64,000 bases of DNA from Limnanthes douglasii subsp. nivea (GCA_036936605.1 JAUPFV010000004.1:137091473-137155472); one strand, 5' to 3'. Counted from the stretch's first letter, positions 1 to 12,866 are shown. Numbers and translations: made by a program. The notes: generated by a model from the sequence alone, not told the origin.

Positions 1-490
1 TACTATATGCCTATAAGAACTGCCATTCGGACAACCACCAACAAATGGCCTTTTGCTTTGGTATATGGCGTGGACGTAGTCATCCAAATTAAGATAATTT
101 TCTCTTCTTATAGAGTAACCAACATGTGAAAGACTGTAATCTCGAGAGAAGAAGAGCATGTCTAGATGCGATTGGAAAAAAGAAGAAGTAAGAAGTATAT
201 AAGGGTGTAACATAAATCAGAATTTGATGAGAGCAACTACAGTTCAAAGGTGTGTGGCCAAAGTTTCCGAGTTGGTGATCAGGTATTAATAAAATTAGTT
301 TCAGCATATTAAGGACCCTAGGTCGACAAGCTTGGAACCCAACTAAGAAGATCTCTACACGTTGGTGGATAAAATCAAGGTAGGAAACTACAAGTTGGTT
401 GATGAACAAATTAAACCTCTCCTACACCCATGGAACATAACGAATTTGAAGATCTATCAAGCTGAATATTATCACCCTTTTATGTAAATA
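1..490 (+). pseudogene. Ty3/gypsy integrase C-terminal relic
   Basis: Forward translation gives a decayed end of a gypsy integrase. The stretch AYRTAIRTTTNKWPFALVYG matches the plant gypsy pattern AYRTxxRTxTGxTPFxLVYG, and it is followed by VDVVIQIKIIFSSYRV, which fits the usual VLPIEIEIPSLRV. Near 350-480 the frame KIKVGNYKLVDEQIKPLLHPWN resembles the end of Tat/Athila-type polyproteins, where a PRPVN-type motif precedes the end of pol. Several stop codons and frame changes break it. The element begins left of the window. The family assignment rests on motif order only; the clade is less certain than the superfamily. Confidence 0.72.
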
Positions 491-1238
491 CAACTATTTT
501 TGAATATATGGATTTCCTGATAGCGCACTATTTCCTACCATGGCGTCAAACGATTTAATGAAACGCACATATAACCAAACTTTTGATAAATATTTGCATG
601 TTTATGTTAAAGATATATAGGCCTAAAACTTGGCCCTTCTTACAAATTACTAGTGATATGAGTTAACAAGCTACCAATGGAGGTCGACAGTATACAACTC
701 TCAAGTCTTGAAAGACTGAAATAATTTTTATCATTCAAATACTTAGGAAGGTTGGCATGGAGAAAATTCCCGACAAAATAAATTATATCTTAAAAAGTTA
801 AGCCATACGCCATCCTTATAGATAAAAGCAAGTAAATGTATGTAGATATATTTCCCCGTAAAGATTCATCAACTTTAATAGAACTCGAGACCTCATATCA
901 AAACTGAAGCATATGATCAAAACATTATTAATGCAAGATATTTTAGGCATCAAATCATAAAAAAATACAAAACATAAAAATATTAACTTGGACTATTAAA
1001 GATTTACGGTTAAAATTAATTAACAAAACACATGTGTATATTGTCTTGAACTACCAAGTACTTTTGTTCAAAAGGTGGAAAATAAACACAAACTGATAAT
1101 AAGTGAAAGATTCAGTCAACCTTAGCCTCACTAACACCACCGACCATTTTAACATCTTCTTACTCAATATTTTGATTGTCGCCTCTAGCAAGATTCTTAC
1201 TAAGAGTGTTCAGGACTTCCACTTCTGTAGTATAAGGT
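491..1238. other. No gene; probable 3' flank of the gypsy relic
   Basis: AT-rich sequence with no convincing coding trace. Its place directly after the integrase end suggests it is the long 3' untranslated part or LTR of the same element, but no TG...CA boundary or partner LTR is visible. Confidence 0.3.
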
Positions 1239-1547
1239 TCAACATGGAGTTTCGAGACCAATGTTTCTACGAAATTCACCTGGCATCATTAGGAAGATCC
1301 GTCTCATGGTCCTCAACCATACTATGAGCCCATCTGCCAGAGCTTCCTCATGAACTAGACTCTTAATGTGTCCCAAGTTTAAGTTAGAAAACTTGTCACA
1401 AAAGTTGATTATCATTTGCTTCTTGATCTTCACAACTTGATCTCGAGTTATCCACATGGTGAAGTCATGAGCCTCTTTGAGGGCATTGTCTTTTGACTCA
1501 CCAGATTCCTTCAACTGCTTGTTTAATAGGGTAACATTATCTTTCAA
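1239..1547 (-). pseudogene. Coiled-coil fragment, possibly retroelement gag-like
   Basis: An open stretch of about 102 codons on the minus strand, rich in K, E and L heptad-like spacing at its N-terminal half (LLNKQLKESGESKDNALKEA). It looks like the coiled-coil tail of the putative gypsy-type transposon proteins common in plant genomes. No catalytic motif is visible. It lies beside a gypsy relic on the other strand, so it belongs to a different insertion. This is a weak call; it may also be random open frame. Confidence 0.25.
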
Positions 1548-3065
1548 CTAACGTTTGTCATCTTCCAGTCATCGTGAGTCTTCTCGAGATTAGTGCTAGC
1601 CTCTTGCTACTCATACCTCTTAATATGATGAGTTCAATATCAGTCTCGACATGTCTTTAGGTTTTTTCAAATGACACTTCAGAGGGCTAATAAAAATCAA
1701 ACAGTAAAAAGATTGACCTCAAATTCTAAAACGATATGTCAAACACAAGCATGAACTAAACTTAGATTATGTGTCAATATCCTAAAAGACCGTTTTACCT
1801 TCGAAAGTATCGACCAATGAGATAATATCATAATGTGTGCCACAAACTAGGTTAAGATTCAAAATAAATATAAAAATAAATATGATTAAACAAGTATACA
1901 ACCTACAGTAAAGGAAAACTAAGCCTAGAATAAGTAAAGCAAGACATTGGGGGTGATGTTGTCATCTTATAGAAAGAAAAAATCTTTACTTTCTTCTTGT
2001 TAACTACTTTTGATCCCACGTCGGTCCCTCCGAAGATCAGGTTCCTATTCCCAACTTAAAAAACAAATACATTACTTCAAGTGAGTCTGAAAAGCAGAGA
2101 AGAAGAAGAGTGGCAGTTATCGGATGACTTGAACTTGTGTAAGCAATTAAAAAGATCAACGAAGACGTAGTTGACGTTGGTGTGAATGATAAAACTTTTA
2201 CCGAAAAGGGATTCACGGTGGAGACTGCGGTTAAATCACTAAAGAACTAAGTTTCTCCCAATATTAAAATAAATATAGAGGTGGAACAAGAAAAGAGATC
2301 GGTTGATACAAGCATGTTCTGACCTAACGTGACACGACATTATTATATTTTTAATCATTACTGCATTAAAGCTAGAGAGTCACGCACCGATTTGGCTTAG
2401 AGACCTAGCCGTTATGATTTCTGACATCCTAGCCTAGCTATAACACACGTTCATGAGAGATTCACATTAGCACACGAGCAAATCCAGAGAATCAAAAATC
2501 TTCATAACCGTCCAGACTCATACCTCTAAAATAGTTGAAGCAATCTAATAACTAAGTTTGATTTTGGCCAAAAATTTCACGTACGACTATCTGCATAATT
2601 GGTAAGATCGGGTTGTTGACGAACGATTTAGCATATTGGTTAACAATCACCAACTCGTTCAACCGAACCCGACTGATAGTCTGCATTCCCTCCAATGGTT
2701 TGTCATCACCAAACTAAACCCAAAATACTTTGGATAAATCCTGATCTCGTTGGATTTAGAAGAAATGGCCTATTCTTCTCAACATATTTTTTATTTCCAT
2801 AATTTTAAAAGATAACATTTTTCTCTCCATCAATTTTAAAAAATCACAGAAATGAAACTAATGATAATAAACTATTTAGTCGAATCATAATAAAAAAAAA
2901 AAATCGGATATTATACAAATATGTAATCATAAAAATAACAAATATATTCATTTGTTCATTATTGATCCAATTGTTATTGGATTTGAGTTCAATTGTATAC
3001 CTACTTCATCGACTTCAAAAATGATGAGCAGTTCATATTTAATCGCCTCCAACGTTCCGTTTATG
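1548..3065. other. No recognisable gene
   Basis: Mixed AT-rich sequence. I see short open frames only, none with a known motif, and no clean terminal repeats. Confidence 0.4.
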
Positions 3066-3121
3066 TTGCCATTAATGTGTTTAAGATCAAATATTGCCAT
3101 TAAATGTGTTTAAGATCAAAA
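3066..3121. repeat. 28-bp tandem duplication
   Basis: Two adjacent copies of a unit that begins TTGCCATTAA and ends with GTGTTTAAGATCAA, starting at 3066 and 3094. They differ by a one-base indel. Confidence 0.75.
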
Positions 3122-3154
3122 TATGAGTTTGATCTATATATCAGTAATTAAAAA

Positions 3155-3284
3155 GTTATCCTATCTTTAAACAATAACTGTATTATATATCCTATTCAAT
3201 AATAAGGTATCCTATCAAGCTTTTTTAAATAATAACTGTATTATATATTCTTCAATAATAGATTATCCTACCAATCTTTTTACT
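3155..3284. repeat. 58-bp diverged tandem duplication
   Basis: The segment ATAATAACTGTATTATATAT occurs at about 3171 and 3229 with related flanks (TATCCTATC...CTTTTTT), giving two diverged copies with a period of about 58 bp. Confidence 0.6.
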
Positions 3285-5869
3285 ACTTATATTATATGCA
3301 GCATAATCGATAATATTGTTTTAGTATTCCGTCAATATAATCAGTGTATATTAATTGTGTCCATGTATTTCCAACTACTCTGAGTGTGCCCAATTTTACT
3401 AGCTTATCTTCTCTTAATATTATCTTGTCAATTATACAAGATTCCAAACCAATCATGGATGGTTGTCTGAGTGTAATGTAGTACAAATTATATGAACTAG
3501 CTTTATGATAGTGTCATAAATTTAACTAGTTTAACATGAATAATATCTAGACTTCAGTATAATTGTATCTGTTTAGAAAGTTTGACGAACCTAGTATACT
3601 TCTAGTCTTCTATCACAATGCACTCTTTAGATTATAATGTAAAGATGAAGTTAAATCACTTTTGAATGCTTTCATATAAAAGGGATACGATAAAATTTGA
3701 CTTTTAAATATACTAACAAAATAGTGTTTCCAGGTTAATTAAGTAAAGCTAAAACTATCGAAAAATGAAGAGAAGAAAAAGAAAACGTAATTTTAAGCAG
3801 AAAGTATTCATTCTTCTAATTTTAGTATCAAAGTTATATCAACCCATTTAGTCCTACATCATAAGTTTAATTTAGTAACAGATTGGAGATTGTCTAAATT
3901 TGAGATGTTATCCAGAGCACAATTATGTATTGTGATTTTAAAATTGTTATTCTAATCATCATGTTAAATTTTATTATATAATACTGATAATTTAATAGAC
4001 CGAATAATATGATTTATTATTAAAAACGAACTCAGATAATTAAAATTTTGAAAATAAAAAATACGAATTAAATAGTTTGTGAGATATTCAACCAAAATAA
4101 TAAATCAAATAATATTAAAATTATTTTAAAAAAATATATCATTATTTAAAACATTTACTACTATGATGAGCCATCTCGTCGTTATAGTGTTTGGAATAAA
4201 TCAATCTATAAAACTATTTTGCTAACGATAACATATTGCTCGTCATGGTAGATATTTTGTCACATTCTAATTTATTACCGCGACAAAATTCAAAAGATTA
4301 AAACACGATAATAGTTGATTGTGTTAGATTTTTACTTAATTTGAATTGACTAGCCAACCAATATAGTCATGATATATTATCGAACAAGTTGTGCAATGTG
4401 AAATGCACGCTTGTTAGATTATATTATGATTGGTGGGTGAAGAGGCGTAGCCCGTGACGCGGTCGAAAGGACAAAACCTGTTGCAGCGGTCGAACTATCG
4501 TTACAATTTAACAGATTTTCAACATTGAAAATTTGAACGTTTTTTTCAGAATTTAAAATTGATCGCTTCTTCGTTCAAATAAAAGTCCGGTATATTTTTG
4601 GATCAGAAATGAAAAACCAATTCCGTTGGTCGACATTTTAAATTATGGGTTTTGTTGGAAAAATAAATACACGTAATATTATACACTCGCTTTATTCGAT
4701 AGTATATTGCTATGACTTTATCCGATTGAATTTTTTGGAGAACCCCAAAAATAATTTCAATCTGAAATTGCTTAACAAGAATTCAGAGTTTATCTGGAAA
4801 TCTACAAAATTCACTACATATTTTCGCGGTGAATCTTATTTGTTGTTACGATAAGTACAGACATGTGTTTGTTCAGAATATTATGTTATGTAACTATAAT
4901 TTTTCTAATGCAACATGAAATTTTATAGGATTTTAAGAATTTCTATAAACAAACTACTTGGCTAAGAGATGAAGACATGTAATTTAAAAATTTATAGATA
5001 TTTTCTTATTATAAATAGTGTATAGATCTAAATGTCCGATTTTTAGTTGTTTGTTACGAAAGTTTAATGCTTGTATTTACTGGTGATTTCAAAAAATAGT
5101 ATAACATATATAATTATTTTTAAAAAGATTATTCATACTTGGCTGAAGTCTCTTGTCGTTTGACAAATCTTTACATTCAAACTTTTGGCAGCTAAACATT
5201 TTATAGTGATCAAATATTTGTAAATCATCCACTTGTCATTGTTTGTTTTATATATAAAAAAAATTATAATTTCTAATGACAATAGAGAAAACAATAAAGG
5301 CTATTTGTAAATCATTCGCTTGTCAATGTTTGGTTTAATCAAAACAATTTTGACGGTGCAAACTTTATCTGATGGCAAAGCAAGCTGGCATTCTTGCTCA
5401 CTATTGTGAAAGTTTAATACATACTCAATCAAAAGTTAAAAATACTTCAAAAACCATTTGAGAATAATACTGCAGAAATTTAAGAGACACGAAAGAAACG
5501 CAAGGGTGCAAATTTTATATATCAAAGATATATCATGAACACCTTATCAGACTGATTGTTGGATATGTATACATATGAGACATCAACACTTAATATTTGA
5601 ATGCACTTGAAAAGAAATACAAAATAAAAGATGAATGACTAAAATATTTTTTTATAATACTTTGATTTTAAATATATTATACGAAAAAATCATACTATTT
5701 TACCTATCTAAATTTTAAGTGATAGTAAATAAATTGGTCTTATTTAAAATAACACTTCGAAAGGTGTTCCCAGTAAGATCAATCACTACTTAATTTTATG
5801 TTTCTAGGAGAAGTTATTGGAAGATGATTTTATATAAACATAATGAGTGTACTATATAATAAAGCAAGA
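3285..5869. other. AT-rich non-coding stretch
   Basis: No supported gene. Short open frames at 3292-3486 and 4645-4854 have no homology I recognise and composition typical of chance frames in AT-rich DNA. The rightmost part may belong to the leader of the copia element that follows. Confidence 0.4.
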
Positions 5870-5972
5870 ATATTTAAGGATATGAGAGCAATCGCGTATT
5901 TGGGAAAAGCCACAAGAAAAGTCTAAGGTGGGACATTCCAAAAGTATAAATGTAATCTAATAAAAAAATTGT

Positions 5973-6236
5973 GTGCATAAGATGTATGATGCAAAAATAA
6001 AGAATACTTTCAAACACGTTAACGGAAAAAGGTTCGTCTGCGTTAGTGCGGGTCATTATGCAAGAGATTGCCATCTTAAGAGAAAGAGTAAATACATCGA
6101 TTTCTTAGAGAAAAACACAGTTATCATGGTCACAGGGTCAAAGAAAGTGAAGATTAAACTTCACGATGGTGTTTTCATACATATGCATCAGTACATGTTG
6201 TCTATAAAAATACTTCATTCAAATAAATTGAATTAA
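5973..6236 (+). pseudogene. Copia gag zinc-knuckle remnant
   Basis: An open frame of 87 codons. The motif CVSAGHYARDC matches the C-terminal part of a CCHC knuckle (CxxCGxxGHYAxDC), with the second cysteine replaced by serine or lost. In copia elements this knuckle lies at the C-terminal end of Gag and binds genomic RNA. The rest of the frame is too worn to assign. Basic residues follow, as usual. Confidence 0.6.
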
Positions 6237-6299
6237 ATAATGATAAAAGAGAGCTGCACATGGACAAACAAATAAAACCTATAGTTAAAAACATAATAA

Positions 6300-7482
6300 T
6301 ATCGAATTAATATTTGTCAACATGAAAAATATTACTCTTATAGATGTTATATACATTCCACAAATGAGAAAATATTGTTTGTAGAAACTTGTCAGAACTA
6401 GTATTTGGTTTGTGTATGAATGGAAAGTTTTAGTTGTATCCACGAGTGAAATTTTCATCGGAAATGAACATTCCTTCAATGGTAGGGTAAAATTGTGTAT
6501 TACATATTCATGTATTATATATAAAATTAAGAGTTTTATTAGTCTTGCTCGCGTGATAATTATTTATTATTACATCGTAAACTTGTACACATAGATCATA
6601 GCACGATTAAAAAGTTGTTAGAACTAGACTTATAATTTATATTATATGTCTATACAAAACATGAATTATGTGGAGAATTAAAAAATAATTAAATAGCCTT
6701 ACAAGACCGTATAAATATCTGAAAAAAATATTAGACTTAATATACATTTATTAATATAAGTTAAATGACGTCATTGTGTGTACATTGTAAAATATAATTT
6801 ATAACTCTCTTACATAATTACTCTAGGTATACTCATTTATATTTTATTAGGCACAAGGACAAATCATTTGTAATGTTTAAAATATTAAATTTGAGGCTCA
6901 AAATAAATTAGGCAATAAGATTAAAATACTTCATAATGATAGAGGATGAAAATATTTCATAACTAAATTTTATAGGTTTTGCGAAGAACAAAGGATGATA
7001 TATCATTATTTGATGTCATATATGCTGTAACAAAATGGGTTGAATGAACATTAAATAGATCTTTAATTAAGATGATCATTTATACTAATAAAATTTACAT
7101 TGCATGTTAATATATGATGTGAGAACGTCTAAATGGCATGCCATATTATAAACTTTTTTCCTCTTATAAAAATAAAATCTCCATATATGGGTATTTGAAG
7201 GAAATATAACCAAATATTATATATTTTTTAAAGTGTGAGAGTGATTCAAAAACACAAATTTAAATAGAATAAAATTAGGTAAAAAAAGTTATAAGATGTG
7301 CATTTTTTGGTTATGAGTTAAATATAGATTTTTAGATTTTGAGTCTAACGTTGTGATTTAATGTATAGAGGCAGAGTTTCTTAGTCCAAGTTATATGGGG
7401 ACAGTGATACCCAAATAGATGCATAAAAATAACAAATGAATTTGTTATAAGCATTTTTTGTTGAAGAGAAACATTCTGAACA
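6300..7482 (+). pseudogene. Copia pre-integrase and integrase remnant
   Basis: Around 6325 the frame ITLIDVIYIPQMRKYCL matches the copia pre-integrase pattern (VTLxDVLYVPxxRKNLxS). Near 6440 VLVVSTSEIFIGNEHSFNGR follows the usual VLSKSGMFVGKGY motif. At 6790-6960 the frame LLHNYSRYTHLYFIRHK corresponds to FIDDYSRYTYVYLIRHK of the integrase core, with the catalytic Asp region changed. Many stops are present, so it cannot encode an active integrase. Confidence 0.7.
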
Positions 7483-7491
7483 TCATAAAAG

Positions 7492-7839
7492 GGCTAAAAA
7501 TCACTGTTACTCCCCCATGTTTACCATTTGTATCAAACTAGTCCACCACCTTCACTTTTGTCTTCCCACCCATCCCCTTCGTTTGAGAAATTTGCACGAT
7601 TAGTCCCTCCGTACATGTAAATTATTTAAAAACTAACACTTCGCACCTAAATCCCAAGTTTTGTATCACTTTTGGTCCCCAAATCCCAAGTTTTGTGTCG
7701 CTTTTGGTCCCTCAGAATGTGCGGAAGGACTGATTGTGCAAATTTCTAAAACAAAGGGATGGGTGGGAGATAAAAGTGAAGGTGAGGGACTAGTTTGATA
7801 CAATGGGTAAACATGGAGGACTAACAGTGATTTTTAGCC
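7492..7839. mobile_element. Mutator-type MITE with 9-bp target duplication
   Basis: A 348-bp foldback element. Its ends are long inverted repeats that begin GGCTAAAAATCACTGTTA, and the two arms pair over more than 100 bp. It is flanked by the identical 9-bp sequence TCATAAAAG (7483-7491 and 7840-7848), the target-duplication length typical of Mutator-like elements. The centre holds a roughly 35-bp direct duplication of CCCAAGTTTTGTxTC...TTTTGGTCCC. It has no coding capacity and sits inside the copia integrase/RT linker, so it inserted after that element. Confidence 0.85.
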
Positions 7840-7848
7840 TCATAAAAG

Positions 7849-9340
7849 TAAAACAAAGAAAGAACTAAAGATCTAGGATCCAATGAGATAGATTCTTATA
7901 TTAGTTTTTTACTTAACAACATTAATTGTGAATAAATCACACTATAAACTCTAGTGTTACATTCATTAGGAGACAACATTAAATTGTCTAAAAATGTAAT
8001 AACTTTTAAGGTTTCTATATTTTGGCAACATACATAAATGATTACATAAATTTAATATTATCAAATCATACTTGTGAATTGACCAATTTACCTTTAATCT
8101 AAGATCAATTGGTCATAAGTTGAGGCTTTAAAATGTATATCACACATATGATATCATTTGATCATTTAACACAATATCTGGTAGCCAAGTTTGTTTTTAG
8201 AAAAAGAAAGAATATATTATTTTAACACATGCTCATATTGCAAGAACCACGTGCATAATTTTACTTTTTATAGTTGCATAAATATATAATATGAAGACTC
8301 GTCAAATGCATATAATGCAATCTTCTTAAATGGAGTTCTTGATGAGAAGTTCTACATAAAAAAACCAAAGGTTTTATTACTACTGGAAATAAATCAAATG
8401 TGAGTAAGCTTATGAGGTTAATGTATAGACTGAAACAAGTGCTTGAAAAATCACATGGAATATTTGATCATACTATAGTATCTGATCAGTTTAGACACAA
8501 TATGATAAATACATGTTTGTATGTTGACATGTTGATCATAGTGTGTGTATACGTAAATGATCTACGTATTGAGCAATGATATTAGAGGAATTATTAAAAC
8601 TATGAGTTTTATATCTTTTTCTTTCAAGATAAAAAATCTCGAGGAAGTAAATATTATTTAAGGAATAATGGGGTATTTTATCCTAAGTCAGTCTCATTGT
8701 ATTGTAATAATGTTTGATAAATTATAACATATAAAACTAAAAAAAAATATCCACAATTCGTTCATAGTCTGAAACTTTGAAAGAATGTAGGACTCAGTTG
8801 AAATACGTTAATATTAACTTAAATCTCATGTATGTGGCTTTATGTATTAGCGCATATATCTTATTTGCGGTTAGTATATTAAGTAAATTTAAAAATATTT
8901 TAAGTACAAAACATTATAATGTTATTGGATGAGTTCTTGGCTACTTGAAAATGATAAAAAAATATGTGTTTTCAGTATTTTATTTCTTGGAATACATGAG
9001 CAATACACAACTAGAAGTTGGGTAGATATTTTTATTTGAATATATGGCACATTTCTTACGTATCAAAGAAACAAACGCATAAATCACATTCAACTATTGA
9101 AAGAAATATTATTGTGTTGACATCAACACGAAAAGAAGATGAATGGCAAATGACAGTCCAAAATTATTATGATAGTCAAGAAATACTTTGTATGGCAAAT
9201 GATTACATCTACAATGAGAAGTCTAGACATAAAATTCTAAGATATGAGTAAGTTAGATAATTGGTTCACGACTGGATCATATTGTTTGCATACGTGTAAT
9301 CTAGTAAGAACCTAGTAAATGCATTTTACCAAACTGTTGG
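7849..9340 (+). pseudogene. Copia reverse transcriptase-RNase H remnant
   Basis: At about 8400 the frame VSKLMRLMYRLKQ fits VCKLxKSLYGLKQ of copia RT. At 8510-8560 LYVDMLIIV stands where active enzymes have LYVDDMLIV, so the second catalytic aspartate is lost. RNase H traces follow: SYVSKKQTHKSHSTIERN at about 9060 (consensus WxSxKQxxxxxSTxExE) and a C-terminal YNEKSRHKILRYE near 9215. Multiple stops and frameshifts rule out activity. Confidence 0.75.
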
Positions 9341-9626
9341 CTCAAGAGCTGGTAAACTCAACATCTAAAGATGTAACTAAAACTCTTAAATTGATATTTT
9401 ATAAATGATGGCAACTCGATTCCGCTATAATAAACATCTTAACATCGAATTTTGCAATGGGGAATAACAAGTTATTTTTCAAATGTTTAACATATAAAAT
9501 TGAGTTTAATTAATGATGAATGACATATATTGGTCGTTATATGAATTGATAAGTTTGGAGAACTTTTAATATAATTCTATCAATATTTGACATGTGTTTC
9601 CAAAGAGAACAAAAACAATGTAAGCA

Positions 9627-10022
9627 TTGTACCTATAAGAATCCAATTGTGGTGTCTCATCAAATGAAATAATGTGTTCCTCTCAAGTTAAATTCTTGAA
9701 TGAGATAAACACAAAACCAAAATATTGCTAAGCAAAATCGATATTAACGATTCTTGAAATCGATATAAAATAATATGTCTCAACCGACTTATTCATATCC
9801 AAGCTATTTAGATTCAGTTATAATTTTTGTATAACTATTTTTGTTGAAATATAAATCTTTTACATACAGTCATTCAAATATATATATATATTATTTTAAT
9901 TTTAATTTACGTTTTATTTATAAAACAAATGTCTCATTTACTGTCATAGTTATCAATAAACACATGACTCTATAAAGCACTACTTTAGTAAGTATTGTAC
10001 CTATAAGAATCTAATAGTGGTA
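9627..10022. repeat. Diverged 360-bp repeat, copy A and start of next copy
   Basis: The sequence ATTGTACCTATAAGAATC occurs at about 9635 and again at about 9997, giving a period near 362 bp. The unit continues with AACCAAAATATTGCTAAG and ends near GACTCTATAAAGCAC. A related copy lies at 14955-15325. The second unit here is cut off by the CACTA-like end at 10024. It may be LTR or satellite-like sequence; I cannot decide which. Confidence 0.5.
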
Positions 10023-10369
10023 TCACTACTAGAGAAATTGGTTTCTACAACGATTTGAAAATGACAAAATTTGCTACTAACCCGTTACAAAAAAACTTTT
10101 GCAACGAGTTTGCAATTGGAGGATCTGGTTGTGCTAAGTGGGCTCAGTAACCAAAATTAGTTGTCACTAGAAGGATTTTAACGGGAAAATAACTGATAAG
10201 CGTTGCAAGATTTGATCCGAATAAAATCGGGTCACAGAGTTACAACTTTTGTTGTAAGTTTGTTGCATTACTTCAGTCAAACGGTTAAATCTGTTGGCAT
10301 GCTCGTCGTTGCAAACATCATTGACATCTGGTTGCATATTAACTAAACCTAATACCATCATTAATAATA

Positions 10370-12690
10370 ATGTTGCAAGAATGTTCTTAAGCTTAATGAG
10401 AATTTTTCAAAAAATACATAAATATACAACTTTATTGCATGATTCGAAAATTCAAAATATAATATTGTTAAACCAAAATAACAAAATATGATACGAAAAT
10501 ACAAAATACAATTCAAAATCGCATTATCTTCATCCTATCAATATATACCAAGATTGAGTCTAACTCTTTCTTGTCATTCTGAGAAATTATTGCGCTGTCA
10601 GTAACTCTTACAACCTACACATATAGTTCACCGAAAATGATTGCTTAGCAAATCCTAAACTTTTGGATAAAGCCAGCCACAAAGTCCAAAAGAATCCAAT
10701 CAAACCTAATAATTCAAATAAAATTATTCACTCATGTTTTAAGCATTATATAACAAGAACACTAAAGTTATCATGAATCCAACCTTCATAAATAAACATA
10801 AAACAAATGTTCATTTTCATAGTAGTAAATCGCAACGCACCTGTTTTAAATTACCTCATAATAAAATATATAATAACCCTCACGGGTAGAGTACATTTGA
10901 GGTACCATATATTTTTCATTATCCATGAATAAAATTCAATAAACCCTGAACAAATTTTAGTAGACTATGTTTGATAAGTTGTTAGAATATAAGTTACTAA
11001 AATTTGCTTACGGTATGTATCTCACTCACCTTTTTTTGTAAACCATCAAGGTTCAAGGATTAACATGTAACCTTATCCAAAAGATATAGGTGGAGTCTGA
11101 TAAAACTGAAAGAATATATGTAGACTTATATAAAATTAGTTTAAATAACAAACTCACATACACGATACCTAAAGAGAAATGCAAGTTTCACGTAGGCTAG
11201 GAATATAACTTCTTTTTAAAAAAATATCACCTTTTCATTTGGGTTAAAGATCTATAAGTTAATATCATTATTGGAAGTTGGAAAATTTAAATAGAAAAAA
11301 TAATACACAAAGGAGTGTCAAAGTAATATACCAGAGACCATAAGAACAAAAACAATTTATAAAATTGTTTCTGTAGAGATAGTAAACACAACAACTAACA
11401 ATCATGGAACGGCCAAAGAAATGATAAGGGATATGTGACAGTTATTGTGAGAAAAATATCATAAATGTGAGAAATCGTTTCATGGAATACAAGAGAAATA
11501 TCCCCGACCTAAAAACATGACAGATGGCCTCGTCAGAAATTCAGTAGAAAATAAAAATGTAAGATTTTCCGCTTCCAAGGCACCTCTAAATACACGTTAA
11601 CCCACCAAAGAAAGAACATATTATACTGACATATATATAAACACGAATGTCGTGTTAAATAAAATAATATATATATATATATCGACTATATGATACCTCA
11701 TGGTCTGAATAAGCAACAAAAGTCTAGAGAGTCGATAACAACGTATGAATACTGATACATCATTTCTTTTTGCATCTTCAACTTATTCGATGCAAACTCT
11801 AAAGAATATTGAAACATATAGTCTTTTATGGATACATTATGCCCTCAATATTCCCTCAACAACGTATATTCCTAAACCACATTTTTATAAGCTCATTGGA
11901 GATTAATATATGCACTATATTACTTATATTTATAAATAAATAGCAATAGCTGTATGAAATACCAGCCAATTTGTCTTTTACCAAGTATACACAACCTCAT
12001 ATATACTATATATCCATTTTTTTTATAGTTCTACTCCTATTAACTTAATCAGACACCTCCAAAATTAAAATTTTAGAAAGTGAGAAAATATTATATCAGC
12101 CAGTGTTAACCATAATAAAACCTTTGTATACTTATAGTAGATTTTGAGACTTGGAAATTATCGACCTAGTACCAAACTCATGGTCCTCAATTGCATATAC
12201 CAAGATAAATGAAGCAGTGGCAACTATATAATTGTTTACTTCATAATCAAAACTCAAATTACAAAAAAATATCATTTTTTGTATGATACTTTGATCTAGG
12301 CCATTGAACAATTTCTTCTTGTGTTTCATCTTCATACAAAGACTCATTGTTTAAGAGATTTAAAATATTTAATTCAAAATATTTTTACATTGTTAAAAAA
12401 TATATTCAGAAATCAATAAAAGCCTGCATTTCAGTATGAACAACATCATACGTTTTATCACCAAACTGTAACCAAGTATGAGATAATACTAATTAAGAGT
12501 AAAACTCTAGATATCACTAAAATCAAGAAACTATAGGGAAACAAAAGACCACAAGTATAAACTCACTTCAATATATGGAAATATTCGGCTATGAACAATT
12601 TAGCAATATTTAGCTATGAACTATTTAACATTATTCGGCTGTGAACTATTTACTTCCTTAACATAACAAAACTTTAAGAATTATAACTTA
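10370..12690. other. CACTA interior without recognised gene
   Basis: AT-rich, with many short stretches resembling introns. An open minus frame at 12132-12347 (71 codons) has no family I recognise. The interval lies downstream of the pyruvate kinase exon on the minus strand, but I found no further pyruvate kinase exon in it. Confidence 0.4.
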
Positions 12691-12691
12691 C

Positions 12692-12866
12692 TTTCTACGA
12701 GAAGCTTCCCCAGAAATCATGATTTCATGAGCACCTTCTCGCACGCAATTGCAATATAAGAAACTTCATTCCTTCTAGGTGTAGGATGATCTATCATTCT
12801 TTCTAGCATGTTAGCTATGATAATTACTGGCTTCTGTATGTTGCGGCACCTTTTAATGACATCTTC
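12692..12866 (-). pseudogene. Pyruvate kinase exon fragment captured in the CACTA remnant
   Basis: The minus strand encodes a pyruvate kinase segment: KRCRNIQKPVIIIANMLERM, then IDHPTPRRNEVSYIAIA. In plant plastidial-type enzymes the same place reads [52 protein letters not shown]. A one-base change of frame after IAIA is needed to continue as EGAHEIMISGEA. The exon is bordered by a good acceptor (TTTAAACAG, ending at 12867) and a consensus donor GTAAGT (12686-12691), so genomic rather than cDNA sequence was captured. This region helps form the catalytic barrel. The frameshift, Thr to Arg and Asp to Tyr changes, and lack of other exons make it a non-functional fragment. Confidence 0.85.

Larger units (their letters stand above)
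5870..9340 (+). mobile_element. Degenerate Ty1/copia retrotransposon, + strand
   Basis: The domains read in copia order: gag zinc knuckle (about 6040), gag-pre-integrase and integrase (6300-7450), then reverse transcriptase (8290-8720) and RNase H (8850-9330). The reading frame is broken throughout. A MITE splits it at 7492-7839. I could not define LTRs; a diverged repeat at 9627 onward might be related to the 3' LTR. The integrase-before-RT order and the RNase H end (SRHKILRYE, then SSKNLVNAF) place it in copia rather than gypsy. Confidence 0.8.

Noticed and set aside
5973..6236. Small host zinc-knuckle protein
   Set aside because: The knuckle is followed by copia integrase, RT and RNase H traces on the same strand, so it is gag.
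10167..10361. CACTA transposase fragment
   Set aside because: The 64-codon frame has no motif I can match to TNPD or TNPA; left unassigned.
12692..12866. A functional pyruvate kinase gene
   Set aside because: Only one exon is recognisable, with a frameshift and changes at conserved sites, inside a transposon remnant.
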